A stretch of DNA of 64,000 nucleotides, taken from contig JAHRHA010000012.1 in NCBI GenBank assembly GCA_020027875.1, positions 1 through 64,000 of the forward strand. Direction: 5' to 3'. The DNA is from Micromonosporaceae bacterium (GTDB taxonomy: Bacteria > Actinomycetota > Actinomycetes > Mycobacteriales > Micromonosporaceae). Shown one piece after another: positions 1 to 9,308 of this stretch (position 1 is the stretch's first letter; each line of letters begins with the position of its first letter). The notes under the pieces are model-generated. The model saw only the letters and a list, made by a program, of their open reading frames with translations. It was not told where the DNA came from and ran no database searches. Position numbers and translations under genes: made by a program.

Positions 1-52
1 TGTCGACCTGTTCGACCGGTTGCTCACCCGCATCGACGAATCAGCATCGTGA
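1..52 (+). CDS. C-terminal end of a gene entering from the left edge
   Basis: An open frame runs from the window edge to a TGA at 50-52 and would end in VDLFDRLLTRIDESAS. The residue pattern is plausible for the amphipathic tail of a soluble protein, and the codons have G or C at most third positions. Only about 16 residues are visible, so no family can be named. The call rests on the open frame alone. Confidence 0.3.
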   Translation, partial: VDLFDRLLTRIDESAS

Positions 53-152
53 TCGACTTGACAGCGATTACCTGCATAATGCCGCGATGCGCGCGCTCAC
101 GCCGAGATGAGTGCGTTTGATCTTGTTCGGTGATCGAAGATCGAGGTCCGCC

Positions 153-664
153 TCAGACCTTCGATCGGTAGAGGTCGCGCAGGCAGCCGATCTCGGCGCC
201 GTGGTGGGCGTCATGGTCGATCATGGTCCAGAAGATCTTCCATGCTGGCCACAGCTCGTCCCAGTTGGTGCGCACCGGGTCGTCGAGCGCGGCGTCGCTC
301 AGGCGGGCCAGGTCGGTGCGGAGGAGCTGCTGTCCCTCCGTCAGTCGCCCCATCACCGCCGCCACGGTCGACGGCGCCTCGAGGTCGGGAAAGGTGAGCC
401 GGCCCGCGCCGAACGCATACTCTGATACATCACCTTGCAGTCGGCGATGTGCGCCATGCGCCACGCGATCGTGGTGAACGGCGGGGGATCGGGGTCGGGC
501 TCCTGGTAGTCGTTGACCCACGCCCCCGACTCGTCGCGCCGCACCGTCCAGCACCCCGGTACCGGCTCCCAGAAGTACTCGACCTCAGTGAGGTCGGCTA
601 CGCGGCGTCGGAGACGGCCGTAGACCTCTTCCAGCTGGCTGACCAGGAGATCAACACGTGACAT
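153..664 (-). pseudogene. DinB-family protein, one frameshift
   Basis: The start is ATG at 664 with GGGAG about 10 bases upstream. The N-terminal frame reads from MSRVDLLVSQLEEVYGR through a WRMAHIAD segment. About position 420 the frame breaks. The next frame continues with EYAFGAGRLTF and ends in a DHDAHHGAEIGCLRDLY motif, typical of DinB-like four-helix-bundle proteins whose conserved histidines bind a divalent metal. One missing base between the TATCA and GAGTATG codons explains the break. DinB members include thiol-dependent transferases; nothing here shows the substrate. It is either a recent pseudogene or a single-base sequencing error. The family call is firm, function unknown. Confidence 0.7.
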
Positions 665-831
665 ACCGATCAACTCCCGTCGCACGGTCGACGCCAATCT
701 ATGACAGGAGCACGCAGGCGGTCACCCTTATGCAGCGGACCAAATTCAAACCGCGCGGTCCCTGACGCCGTAGCCAGCGCACGTCCACTTCTGCCGCGTA
801 TAGCGCGCCGAACCATCCGAGCATGGCTCCC

Positions 832-851
832 CTCCGCGTCAAGACGCGGAG
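832..851. terminator. Short GC-rich hairpin, possible terminator
   Basis: Arms CTCCGCGT and ACGCGGAG pair perfectly around a four-base loop, and flanking CCCCT and AGGGG tracts can extend the stem with a bulge. It lies in the gap between the DinB pseudogene and the transposase remnant. There is no T-tract, so termination is only a guess; it may instead be part of the remnant's end. Confidence 0.35.
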
Positions 852-867
852 AGGAGGGGTGTCCTAG

Positions 868-1101
868 CCTGATGTTTGGCGGGTCCGGGATGTGACTGAT
901 CCGAAGTGCTAGCTGTCGGGATTGAGCCGGCCGCGCTGGATTGAAGACTCGCTCCCACGTGTCACCCGGGCCCGTTCTGGCCGCGTTGGCGTCGTTGACC
1001 ATCTGTTGGTAGACCACGTTGGACAGCCGCCGTTTCAGGCAGCGCATGGCTTCCATGGGAGTCTTGCCAGCGGCGAGTTTGCGCCAGTAGCAGGCAGATC
1101 C
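868..1101 (-). pseudogene. Remnant of an IS110-family transposase (C-terminal end)
   Basis: On the minus strand, just after an in-frame TAG at 1102-1104, the frame reads YWRKLAAGKTPMEAM followed by RCLKRRLSNVVYQQMVNDA. This matches the characteristic last part of IS110/IS116/IS902 transposases, where a short basic segment with an LKRRLS core sits near the C terminus. The rest of the transposase (RuvC-like DEDD domain and the Tnp_20 domain) is absent, and no inverted repeats were found. IS110 elements normally lack terminal inverted repeats, so the original boundaries cannot be set. This is a dead fragment marking past insertion and deletion. The downstream limit is approximate. Confidence 0.5.
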
Positions 1102-1178
1102 CTAGGTGTCGTGGCGGAGGGCCAGAGGCGTTCCGGGCAGGCTCACGAAGCCACCGCAGCCCGAAAGGTCCGTCCCGG

Positions 1179-2006
1179 TCATTCCACCGTGTTGCGCGAC
1201 CAGGCCGCGATCAACGGGGGCGTCACGATCACCGCGTTCAAGGCGACGGCCTCGGCGCGGAGGCGTTGCGCCAGTGTGTTGATGTCAACTTCGGCGGCGG
1301 TGGCCACGCCGGTGCGTTCCAGGGCTGGCAGGAGTGTGCGGACGATGCCCGCCACCTGCTCGTACGCGGGCGACTCCGGCCCGGCCTCGACGCGGGCTCC
1401 TTCGATCATCTGCGGAGCGGGCAGTCCAGCCGTGACGAAGATCTGGTGTAGTTGCAGACCGGTGCGTACGCCGGCGCCGACGCGGCGGAATGTTTCGCGG
1501 ACCCGATCCATGGTCTGCTCGAACAGGGCACACGTCGGCTCGGAGGCCGTTCTGGTCATGTCGAACTCCTGGAAGGTCATGAGCCCGCCCGGTACGAGCA
1601 GGCGGCGCAGTCGCCGCAGCAGTCCGGCGGCATCGGGGTTGTACATCAACACGAGCCGACCCACGACGGCGTCGACCGGGGCGTCGAGTTCGAGGTGCTC
1701 TGCTTCACCCGCGACGAATCTGATGTTGGTTAGCGTCGCGTCCTCTGCCCGCGCCCGTGCCCGTTCGACGGCTTCGGCCGCCCGGTCGACGCCGGTGATG
1801 TGGCCGTCGGGTCCGGTCAGCCGGGCGGCGAGGAACGACACGTCACCCGCTCCGCATCCGACGTCGAGTACGCGCATGCCCGGTCGCAGGCCAGCCAGGC
1901 CCAGCTGGTGCTCAGTGATATCGCCGAGGAAACGCGACTGATTGGTCAGGCGCTCCAGCTCGGAATCGTCATGGCCCAGCGCATAGTGGGGATGTGAAGC
2001 GTTCAT
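1179..2006 (-). CDS. SAM-dependent class I methyltransferase
   Basis: A 275-residue soluble protein. Motif I, VLDVGCGAGD, lies at about residues 47-56 and is followed by an acidic ribose-binding strand (ITGVDRA), a GEAEHLEL segment and a VPGGLMTFQEF motif, so the Rossmann-type methyltransferase fold (Methyltransf_11/25, UbiE-like) is clear. ATG at 2006 was chosen because AGGAGG stands 6 bases upstream; longer in-frame starts lack such a site. The substrate cannot be read from sequence. It is monocistronic, with a transposase remnant downstream and no related biosynthetic gene beside it. Confidence 0.85.
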   Translation of the reverse strand: MNASHPHYALGHDDSELERLTNQSRFLGDITEHQLGLAGLRPGMRVLDVGCGAGDVSFLAARLTGPDGHITGVDRAAEAVERARARAEDATLTNIRFVAGEAEHLELDAPVDAVVGRLVLMYNPDAAGLLRRLRRLLVPGGLMTFQEFDMTRTASEPTCALFEQTMDRVRETFRRVGAGVRTGLQLHQIFVTAGLPAPQMIEGARVEAGPESPAYEQVAGIVRTLLPALERTGVATAAEVDINTLAQRLRAEAVALNAVIVTPPLIAAWSRNTVE

Positions 2007-2386
2007 GACGCACCTCCTGACTACATGCTCGACCGTCGGCGCCGCGGCTACCGCGCACTCTTGCACACAGAGCGCCGGAACCTCATCAAGCCACGAACTC
2101 CGAGTGCGCCAGGCAAACGACTACCCGCATCCGCGTTCAGCGGCTTGAACACCCTAGGCCAGGTCGGACCGAGCGAGTGGGCGGTGCTTTCGCGGCCTGA
2201 TGGTTCGTCGATGGTCAGAACGGTCGCGCCGATGCGCTGCCTTGCGGTCGCTGCGTAGGCGGCTGTCGACCCAGACGCTTGACGAGGTGTCGCCCCGGCG
2301 GGGCAGGGCTGCGCGAGGCGAGAAGCCACAGGACGACTCCCTGAGTGCGTCGATCAGCGTCGATTGGAGAACCTTGAATTGGCTGT
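2007..2386. other. Intergenic region without recognisable gene
   Basis: This is the divergent gap between the methyltransferase and the membrane-protein gene, so promoters for both should lie here. A minus-strand frame between 2048 and 2329 is open and contains GPTWPRVFKPLNAD, which has the look of a decayed mobile-element product, but I cannot assign it to a family. No repeats or strong hairpins were seen. Confidence 0.4.
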
Positions 2387-2956
2387 ATGATCTTAGATGT
2401 GGCATGGCTATGGGCTGGCCTCGGTATCGCCATGTACGCGGCGGGCGTCAACATCGTTCTCATCATGCCTGGTGACAACCCAGTGCCGATACCGGTGTTT
2501 GCGCCCGCATTCATGGGCATGTTCCCCGTGTTCTTCGCCGGGTTCATCCTATTTGGACGGTCTATGCGTCGATACGTACCGTACGAAGAACGGCCGACGA
2601 CGGCGACATGGCCGAGGATCGCTGACTACTCCATCCTGCTGGCGTTGGCCGCCATCGTTGCGGTGTTTGTCCTCAACATCGCTACCTTCACCGGCCCCAT
2701 ACCTCCGGGTCAACCGGAGCAGGTCGGCCCCACGCAATTCGTGTCAAACGCACACGGGGTGATCACGCCGATCACCTACCAGGAGTACCTGCAATACCTT
2801 GAGGACGACGAGCGACTGTTTCTGGGCACATCGCTCATCTTTTACTTCCTCGGCACGTTGATGCTGGCGGCATGGGTCGACGATGCGCGGTTAAGACGGG
2901 TGCGGTCGAATGCAACCGGCCCGATGCCCGGATCGGACGCAGATGCTGCGTCCTGA
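2387..2956 (+). CDS. Predicted four-helix membrane protein, unknown function
   Basis: A 189-residue protein with four hydrophobic stretches at about residues 8-28, 41-60, 80-101 and 145-163. A polar loop of roughly 40 residues after the third helix is rich in Pro, Gly and Gln and probably faces outside. ATG at 2387 is the first start; no strong ribosome binding site precedes it. I do not recognise a family. Base composition is a little lower in GC than the neighbours, consistent with the accessory character of this end of the window. No operon partner is close. Confidence 0.6.
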   Translation: MILDVAWLWAGLGIAMYAAGVNIVLIMPGDNPVPIPVFAPAFMGMFPVFFAGFILFGRSMRRYVPYEERPTTATWPRIADYSILLALAAIVAVFVLNIATFTGPIPPGQPEQVGPTQFVSNAHGVITPITYQEYLQYLEDDERLFLGTSLIFYFLGTLMLAAWVDDARLRRVRSNATGPMPGSDADAAS

Positions 2957-3207
2957 CACGCGTCCGCACTGACGGCCCGGGCATCGCCCTGCGCATCACC
3001 TTCGTATCGCACCTTCAGTTGCATCCTCACATGCCGCGAGGCCCGCGCTCATGCTGATGTGCGTGCGTATCGTGACGCGCCGTCAGTAACACTGGGCGAT
3101 CACAGGTAACCATCTGGAACTGGACCCGTGACTTCCATCGAGTGCCGTTGGGCACGCTCGTCGCGTCCTCCGCCGTGGCTCGACTCCGGCCCGAGCTGGC
3201 CCGCGGT

Positions 3208-3741
3208 TCACGGCCTCGCAGTTCGGATTTGTGCCAACCTCGCTGCGTGCCGACAGATGCGACTCTGATCGTCCGGGAAGTAGCTCTCCCACCTACGGTC
3301 CATGTGCGTCCAGGCCACGGGCTGTCCGTTCTCTGGTACGAGCGGTGTGGCGACGTCAGCCACCGCTGCGTACGACAGCCCGAGCGTCGGGGACCAGTGC
3401 TGACCATAGGTGCGAATGGCCACGGCGGCAGGCACCGAGTGTAGGCCTATCCGCAGTCCCGTTTCTTCGAATAGTTCGCGGGCCGCAGCCTCTCGTGGGG
3501 TTTCACCAGGCTCGACTTTGCCTCCCGGTGGGACCCAGGCTCGCCAGCGATGGCGCACGAGGAGCACCCGGGTGAGATCCTGGTCGAAGACCCACACCTC
3601 TGCTGCAAGCGGTGCCACCGGTTCGCTGGCGGCCCTGGCCTGCACCAGCCATGCGCGAGCGTTGTCGTGCTCCTGCAAGGCTCGGCTCGCGTCGATTGCA
3701 GCAGCTAACCAAGATCGCAGTTCCTTCTCATCGCTAGCCAC
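3208..3741 (-). CDS. NUDIX hydrolase
   Basis: A 177-residue protein. A complete Nudix box occupies about residues 73-95: GGKVEPGETPREAAA runs into RELFEETGL, giving the G-x5-E-x7-RE-x2-EE-x-G pattern that binds Mg2+ and places the catalytic glutamates. A helical N-terminal extension of about 45 residues precedes the fold. The family hydrolyses nucleoside diphosphates linked to another moiety; the substrate here is unknown. Start is GTG at 3741. It stands alone, reading towards the unknown membrane protein. Confidence 0.9.
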   Translation of the reverse strand: MASDEKELRSWLAAAIDASRALQEHDNARAWLVQARAASEPVAPLAAEVWVFDQDLTRVLLVRHRWRAWVPPGGKVEPGETPREAAARELFEETGLRIGLHSVPAAVAIRTYGQHWSPTLGLSYAAVADVATPLVPENGQPVAWTHMDRRWESYFPDDQSRICRHAARLAQIRTARP

Positions 3742-4052
3742 GACTCTAACCTACGGCGATAGGGTGACAGGACCGTCCGTCGTCCTCTCGTCACTGACTG
3801 CAACAGCGAGGGTTGGCATCGGTCGCCCCAAACTCCCGACACGTCGCGCGTAGGCGCCAGGGGGGCGCCAAGGGCCATCCTTATCCGGAGCTGACGCAAC
3901 AGCATCACGACTGGTGGCGGGCAATCTCGACACCGCCGCGGCGGCCGCTGCACGCACGATAGTTCCGCGATGCGCGCGCGCAGCCTGCCCGTCGCCTCGA
4001 TGACGAGATACACGAGGTTCGATGGTGAACATCGGGCGGGCCGCGGCGTTCC
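3742..4052. other. Intergenic region, nothing recognised
   Basis: A gap of 311 bases lies between the end of the luciferase-like oxidoreductase gene and the start of the Nudix gene, both on the minus strand. Open frames exist but have no family resemblance and look like chance frames of GC-rich DNA. No hairpin long enough to call a terminator was seen. It presumably holds the Nudix promoter. Confidence 0.3.
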
Positions 4053-4970
4053 TTAGTCGCGGTCCAGCGTTGCGAGCACTTCGGCGAGAGTCTCAATGGA
4101 CTCCTGCGTGATCGGGTCCACCACGAGCTGAAGGTGTGTCGCGCCCGCGCTGGCCATCGCGTCAAGGTGGCCGCCGATGTCGGCGGCGGATCCCCGGACC
4201 GGCCTGACAGGAGCGTTGTACGCATTGCCCATGAGCCGGCCGGTTCCACCTGGCAGGCTGACCAGCACCGCCGCGGTCGCGGCGACCTCCCCCGCGGTGC
4301 GCCCGGCCTGTACGGCCGCCTCGTCGACGCGGTCGCGGACTGCGGCGAACCCGCCGGGCGTGTTGCCGTAGTCGCTCCACCAGACATTCCACGCGTCGAC
4401 ATGGGGCAGCCCGATCCGCATCATGCGCGGGCTGGTTGAGCCGAGCATCAACGGCGGGCCGCCCGGCCGGGCCGGCCTTGGGTCGAGCACGCAGTCCTCG
4501 ACCCGGTAGTAGGCGCCGTCAAAATCGACGCGCCCTTCCCACAGCAGACTGCGGATGATGGTGAATGCCTCCTCGAAGCGGGAGACCCGATGATCGTACG
4601 GGAACCCGAACGCCCGGTACTCCCGCTCGTTCCAGCCCGCGCCGAGGCCGAGGATCAGCCGCCCACCCGAGATGGCGTCAACGGTCGCCGCCTGTTTGGC
4701 CAGCATCGCCGGAGCATGAAAGCTCGTCGACGCGACCAGTGGTCCAAGCTCGACACGCTCGGTGGCGGCGGCAAGCGCGGCAAGCGAGGTCCACGCCTCC
4801 CACGGTCCCCGCGTGACACGGCCGGGCAGGTCGTAGAGCAGGTGGTCACCAAGCCAGAGCGAGTCGAACCCAACCGCCTCCGCGGCGCGGGCCATCGAGA
4901 GCAACTCCGGCCACTCGACCCGCCGTTCGACCTCGGGCAGTTGGATACCGATACGGCACGGACGAGGCAC
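4053..4970 (-). CDS. LLM-class (luciferase-like) flavin or F420-dependent oxidoreductase
   Basis: A 305-residue TIM-barrel protein of the bacterial luciferase-like family. Typical marks are the N-terminal IGIQLPEV strand, a WLGDHLLYD segment after helix 1, a TERVELGPLV strand, the TVDAISGGRLILGLGAGW signature and an EYRAFGFP segment. Actinobacterial members mostly use reduced F420 for hydride transfer on small organic substrates; FMN use cannot be excluded from sequence alone. Start is ATG at 4970, close to the annotated family length. No neighbour points to the substrate. Confidence 0.85.
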   Translation of the reverse strand: MPRPCRIGIQLPEVERRVEWPELLSMARAAEAVGFDSLWLGDHLLYDLPGRVTRGPWEAWTSLAALAAATERVELGPLVASTSFHAPAMLAKQAATVDAISGGRLILGLGAGWNEREYRAFGFPYDHRVSRFEEAFTIIRSLLWEGRVDFDGAYYRVEDCVLDPRPARPGGPPLMLGSTSPRMMRIGLPHVDAWNVWWSDYGNTPGGFAAVRDRVDEAAVQAGRTAGEVAATAAVLVSLPGGTGRLMGNAYNAPVRPVRGSAADIGGHLDAMASAGATHLQLVVDPITQESIETLAEVLATLDRD

Positions 4971-5114
4971 TCACGAACTGTATCGACCCGCTCGCTGACA
5001 CTACGATCGCCCAGGCGATGACCTGCGACCGGGAACCATCCGCTTCTGCTTGCTGTCGTGCCGATGAGCGTGCGGGACATCTAGTTGTGTCGGTGGGTGC
5101 CGATACGGTCGCCG

Positions 5115-5624
5115 CTATGCCGTCGCATCTGCATGAGGTGTTGGTCGAGATGTTTCGGGACCGGCCGGTGCTGGCTGCCGAGCCCCCCGGCGGGCCACCA
5201 CGGCCGATGCCTCGTTGTCCGGGTCGGTACGGATGACGGCTTCGGACATGTCATACCGACGTTCCAGGAACGCCACGGCCAGCAGGACGGCCCGTGTGGC
5301 AAACCCTCGTCCCCGCCACAAGGGATACAGCCCATACGCCACATTCGCCTGGCGCTCGCCGAGATAGGGCTGTCGCAGTTGGACGTCAATGGTGCCGACG
5401 AGTTGGTCAGCATCGATAATGCGAATCCCGAAGCTGAAGATCGGCCCACCCTCGGCCCACGAGTCCATGGCGCGTGCGATGTAGCCGCGAACGCTGTCGA
5501 CTGTCCCGCGACCGCCGTTGAGCCAGCGGACCAGTTCCTCGTCCTCTCCGGCGAGATGAAAGTCGGCGTCCTCTAGTCCGAGAGGTCGCAGAACGATCAC
5601 ACCATCGGCCAGACCGTCATCCAT
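5115..5624 (-). CDS. GNAT N-acetyltransferase, C-terminus truncated
   Basis: The first ~140 residues are a good GNAT domain of the RimJ/RimL type. It has VIVLRPLGLEDAD at the start, an acceptor-side strand FGIRIIDADQLVGTIDV, a pyrophosphate-loop region YPLWRGRGFATRAV (Q/R-x-x-G-x-G/A type) and RTDPDNEASAVVARR, which should lead into the last strand. Instead of the expected GF-x-x-x segment the frame continues into unrelated sequence that is antisense to a foreign fragment at 5117-5183. The cofactor site is intact but the final beta strands are lost, so activity is doubtful. Start ATG at 5624. Confidence 0.65.
   Translation of the reverse strand: MDDGLADGVIVLRPLGLEDADFHLAGEDEELVRWLNGGRGTVDSVRGYIARAMDSWAEGGPIFSFGIRIIDADQLVGTIDVQLRQPYLGERQANVAYGLYPLWRGRGFATRAVLLAVAFLERRYDMSEAVIRTDPDNEASAVVARRGARQPAPAGPETSRPTPHADATA
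5117..5183 (+). pseudogene. Truncated N-terminus of an actinobacterial gene of a Rpn/YhgA-like type
   Basis: From ATG at 5117 the frame reads MPSHLHEVLVEMFRDRPV and then LAAE, after which similarity stops and the frame runs into sequence antisense to the acetyltransferase. I recall this N-terminus from a widespread family of actinobacterial hypothetical proteins related to recombination-promoting nuclease/transposase (Rpn/YhgA-like) proteins; that recollection is not verified. Only about 22 residues remain, so it is a fragment left by a deletion or rearrangement. Confidence 0.4.
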
Positions 5625-5804
5625 GCATGCAGTCTGCCGGATCCCGTCACGGCGTGTTGGTGCCCGCGTGGCACATTGGGCCCCATACGTGGGGGCGAGA
5701 CGTACGTTATCCGGCAGGGTGTCTGGGCTCGGTGGCGAAGGAGCAGCGGCGCCGCGGCGCGATCACGGCCAAATGTCAGTGAGCGAAGCCGGGGGGGCGA
5801 CCGG

Positions 5805-8800
5805 TCAGGCAACGACGTCCGTGCTGACCGGGCCGCTGCCCCCGTACTGCACCGCACGGCCGGCCGAGTCGGTCGGGTCTGGATACGGCCCAGGCTCGAC
5901 GTCGAGCTCGGCCATGCGCGCGACGTATGCACGGTAGGTCCGACGGGCGTCCCCGGGCCGTCCGGCGGTGTCGAACTCGCGGACCAGCATCAGGTGGGCG
6001 GACTCGTCAAAGGGTTCGCAGGCGAGCAATCGCAGCAGGTAACGGACCGCCGTTTCGTCCTCGCCGCGCGCTGCATGGTGCTGCGCCAGGGAGCGGGCGA
6101 CCGCAACGTACGCCGCGCGGGCCTCCTCGCGTAGCGCCCTGGCCCAGTCGGCGGACTCGTCTTCCTCGCAGAAGTCACCGGCGTAGGCCGCTTCGGCTGC
6201 GGCCAGGCCGGCAATATCCACAGTGGCCAGTGCTGCGTTCGCCGTGCGCAGGAAGGACTCGATGTCGACCTCAACGTAGTCGTACCGCAGCCAGACCACG
6301 CCCTCGCCGCTCACCACGTATCGGTCCGGGGAGAACTCACGCTCCTGGTCGAGCACCGAGCGGAGCGTGGAGATAGCCACCGACAGCCGGCCGCTGGCCC
6401 GGGCGGGGTCGACCTCAGGCCACAAGAGCTCATAGATCACGTCGCGTGGCACCGGACCACCCCGGCGAGCAATGAGGATCTTCAGCAGGTCCCGTGCCTT
6501 CCGTGACTGCCACGCGTTGTGCGGGATCGGCGCACCTCGATGCAGCACGCGGAACCCGCCGAGAGTGCGCACCGACAAGGTCGGCGACGTGCCGCTGGTG
6601 AGAGCGGCGATCACCGCGGCGGCCTCGCCAGCCAGGGCGCGCGCACCCAGCTCGCGGCATACCCGCTCAATCTCGACCGGCGAGGCCAGCCTTCGGTCGA
6701 GCCGGAACAACGCGAGTTGAGTACGCACGAGGGGAATCGGGCAGCCGAGCGCCTCCCACAGAGCCTCGGCCTCCTGGAGCAACATGCGACGGTGGTCGGG
6801 ATCTGCTTCGGCCGCCGCGCGCAGCTCGAGCGACTCGGCGACACCCGCTCGGTCCCGCCGGCGCCGGGCCATGCCCGAGGCCTCGGTGGCGTGGTCGCGG
6901 ACCGAGTCCAGGTCTCCCGATCGCAACGCGACCCAGCCCGCGGCCAGCAGCGCCGCGGTGTGGGCAAGGTTCGCCTGGCTCGCGAGTGCACGCTCCACCA
7001 GCCTTGTCGCCGCGTTGTGGTCGTCGGGGGCGAGGATACGAGCCAGACCAATGAGCGCAGGCACAAGACCCTGCAGGTCGCCGGAGGGCTCCGCCAGCGC
7101 CAGGGCCTCCTCGTAACCTGCTCGGGCCAGCGAGATATTGCCCTGGTCGGCGTGCACGGCACCGAGACCGGTCAGCGCGTACGCCGCCATCCGTGAGCCG
7201 AGCCTCTGCTGGATGGCCAGCGCGGTTTGAAAGTCGCGCGCCGCGTCGTCGAGCCGGCCAAGGCGACGGGCCACTTCGCCGCGATTCATGAGGGCGAGCG
7301 CGCGCAGCGACGCGAACCCAGCCAGGTCGGCTTGACCGATCGCGGCATCGAGTTCGGCTATAGCCTCGGAGTAGTAGCCCTCCTCCAGGAACAGCGAGCC
7401 GCGATTCGCACGGATCCGGATGACCTGCAAGACGTCGCCGGCCCGCTCCGCGTGATCCAGCGCGCGCAGGTAATGCATGTCGTTGCTGCGCCGGTCGCCG
7501 TCGAGCGCGGCCAACATCGCCAAGGCCGTGTGGGTCGCGGCAAGGGCCCGACTGTCCTGAGTGGCCTCCGCCAACCGGCTTGCCTTGTCGGCGAGGTCGC
7601 GGCACGCGGCCACGTCGCCGGTCAACCATGCGGCCGCGGAGCCCCAGGCCGCCGCGAGCGCCTGGTCACCGGTACCTTCTTGCGCGTGGGCGTGGCCGCG
7701 CCGGTACAACAGCATCGCCTTCTCAAGATCGCCGCGCATGTGATAGATGAGACCGAGTCGCCACGCTGCCGCGGCCGGCGCCGGCCCCCACTCCGGTATC
7801 AACCGCGACAGGCACGCGATGGCGCGGTCCCAATCCCCATGTAGCTGGCACGCCTCGCCCTCCACGAGATCGATTGCCGGCGTCCGCAGGTGCTCGGGTA
7901 CCCGGGCCAACGCGTCGACGATCAGCGCGCGGTGGCTGGCCACCAGCAGCGCCTCTCCGTGGGTCTCCAACAACGCCACGATGCCGACCTGATCGTCGGC
8001 GAGAGTCAGATAGCGCAGTGCCGTCGCGGTCTCTCCGCGGGCGGCATGCCAGTGCGCTGCGCCAATGCGCACCCGCGCCACATCGTCTGGCCCCTTGGCC
8101 AACCTCGCCAGGGCGAACTCGCGAGACATCGGGGTGAGCGCATACCAGCCGTCGCGCGGCGCCGGCGCGATGTGGATACCCCGACGTCGGACTGCGCTGA
8201 GCAACGCCACGGCGTTCGGCACACCGAGAGCGCTCAACAGATCCGCGTTGAAGCCGTCCACGGGCGCGCCAACCCGTAGTAGCTCCGCTAGCCCGGCCGG
8301 CGAGCTACCAGAGACTTCACCCTCGAGCAGATCCTCGACGAGGTCGACGACGCCACCCCGCGACAGCAGACGGGCCAACACCTGTCCGCGGTCGCGCGCC
8401 GTCGCCAACGCCTCGGCCACTAGCCGCACGGCGGCCGGCCAACCACCGGTCAGCTGCTGCACGGTCGCCGCATGCTGGCGCAGGCTCGCATCCCCAACGG
8501 ACTCCAACAACGCCGCGGCCTCAGCATCATCGAAGCCCAGCGACTCCGCCGCGAGGATGTGCAACTGGCCCTGCAGGCGCAACCGCTCAACCGGGAACGG
8601 CAGATCCATACGCGACGCCACGACCACATGCAAGCGCCGCGGCGCCATGTGGCAGAGGTCCGCCACCAGACGGACCGCATCACCGGAGTCACCCAGCTCG
8701 TGAAGATCGTCGAGGACGAGCACGACGTCCGAGCTCAGGCCGGCATGTAGCGCGTCGGCCAGGGCTGGCACAAACGCCTCCACGGTTTCGCTCGTCGGCG

Positions 8801-9131
8801 TATCGGGGCCGCGAGCGCCATCCAGCGCGGTGGCGAGGGCGTCGAGGAGGCCAGGCGCGCGAAGCGTCAAGCTTGCGACCAGCCCTCGGGCCAGCATGAC
8901 CGGGTCGCGGTCGAACGGCGTCACGGTGTACCACGCGCAGTTCTGCCCGGTGGCCCAGGTGGTCAACGCCGTGGTCTTGCCGAACCCCGGTCCGGCCGTC
9001 AACGCCGTGACCCTCCTCTGGGAGGCCTCGCTCAGGTACGCCGTCAAGCGCGGGCGCTCGATGAGATGAGGCGCCGGGCCAGCGGGCACGATCTTCCCGA
9101 TGAGAGCTGCCCGCCCGTCGTACCTGGTCAT
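5805..9131 (-). CDS. Large MalT/LuxR-like ATPase regulator with C-terminal SARP (BTAD) domain
   Basis: A protein of about 1108 residues. A STAND-type P-loop ATPase opens it, with Walker A GPGFGKTT at about 47-54 and a Walker B VVLVLDDLHEL. Several hundred residues of TPR helices follow. The C terminus, from about residue 850, has an OmpR-type winged helix (LSVRTLGGF onward, then an SRKARDLLKILI recognition region) and a bacterial transcriptional activation domain (BTAD). The layout is that of MalT-like sensors with a SARP DNA-binding end: ligand or ATP binding would release the TPR sensor and let the winged helix bind DNA. ATG at 9131 is preceded by GGTGAG. Its target is not evident; it stands between an acetyltransferase remnant and a small exported-peptide relic. 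Confidence 0.85.
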   Translation of the reverse strand: MTRYDGRAALIGKIVPAGPAPHLIERPRLTAYLSEASQRRVTALTAGPGFGKTTALTTWATGQNCAWYTVTPFDRDPVMLARGLVASLTLRAPGLLDALATALDGARGPDTPTSETVEAFVPALADALHAGLSSDVVLVLDDLHELGDSGDAVRLVADLCHMAPRRLHVVVASRMDLPFPVERLRLQGQLHILAAESLGFDDAEAAALLESVGDASLRQHAATVQQLTGGWPAAVRLVAEALATARDRGQVLARLLSRGGVVDLVEDLLEGEVSGSSPAGLAELLRVGAPVDGFNADLLSALGVPNAVALLSAVRRRGIHIAPAPRDGWYALTPMSREFALARLAKGPDDVARVRIGAAHWHAARGETATALRYLTLADDQVGIVALLETHGEALLVASHRALIVDALARVPEHLRTPAIDLVEGEACQLHGDWDRAIACLSRLIPEWGPAPAAAAWRLGLIYHMRGDLEKAMLLYRRGHAHAQEGTGDQALAAAWGSAAAWLTGDVAACRDLADKASRLAEATQDSRALAATHTALAMLAALDGDRRSNDMHYLRALDHAERAGDVLQVIRIRANRGSLFLEEGYYSEAIAELDAAIGQADLAGFASLRALALMNRGEVARRLGRLDDAARDFQTALAIQQRLGSRMAAYALTGLGAVHADQGNISLARAGYEEALALAEPSGDLQGLVPALIGLARILAPDDHNAATRLVERALASQANLAHTAALLAAGWVALRSGDLDSVRDHATEASGMARRRRDRAGVAESLELRAAAEADPDHRRMLLQEAEALWEALGCPIPLVRTQLALFRLDRRLASPVEIERVCRELGARALAGEAAAVIAALTSGTSPTLSVRTLGGFRVLHRGAPIPHNAWQSRKARDLLKILIARRGGPVPRDVIYELLWPEVDPARASGRLSVAISTLRSVLDQEREFSPDRYVVSGEGVVWLRYDYVEVDIESFLRTANAALATVDIAGLAAAEAAYAGDFCEEDESADWARALREEARAAYVAVARSLAQHHAARGEDETAVRYLLRLLACEPFDESAHLMLVREFDTAGRPGDARRTYRAYVARMAELDVEPGPYPDPTDSAGRAVQYGGSGPVSTDVVA

Positions 9132-9267
9132 CACAACTCACCATCCACGACACCGCACACGTTCGGTGCCAGCTTCCATCATGCGGTGTCGAAACGAGCA
9201 CATATTTGACACTCGACCTGAAGCTCACCTTAACCCTGGTCAAAGGCGGCCAACGAAGATCGAGGTG

Positions 9268-9283
9268 TCGACATCAATGTCGA
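9268..9283. promoter_or_regulatory. 16-bp perfect palindrome, candidate operator
   Basis: Arms TCGACAT and ATGTCGA flank a two-base centre, 25 bases upstream of the start of the small exported-peptide gene relic and about 140 bases upstream of the divergent giant regulator. A TTGACA-like element stands at 9206-9211. Position and symmetry suit a regulator binding site. No experimental or comparative support is available here. Confidence 0.3.
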
Positions 9284-9308
9284 TCAGCAATCCACACCGG
9301 AGGTCCCT

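Noticed and set aside
58-80. TTGACA at 58-63 followed by CATAAT at 75-80 as a promoter
   Set aside because: The spacer is only 11 bases, far from the usual 16-18, and the gene on the right reads in the opposite direction.
922-1941. Long plus-strand frame over the methyltransferase
   Set aside because: It is antisense to a well-supported methyltransferase, is rich in Arg/Ser/Ala and shows no family motif; it is a by-product of GC-rich codon bias.
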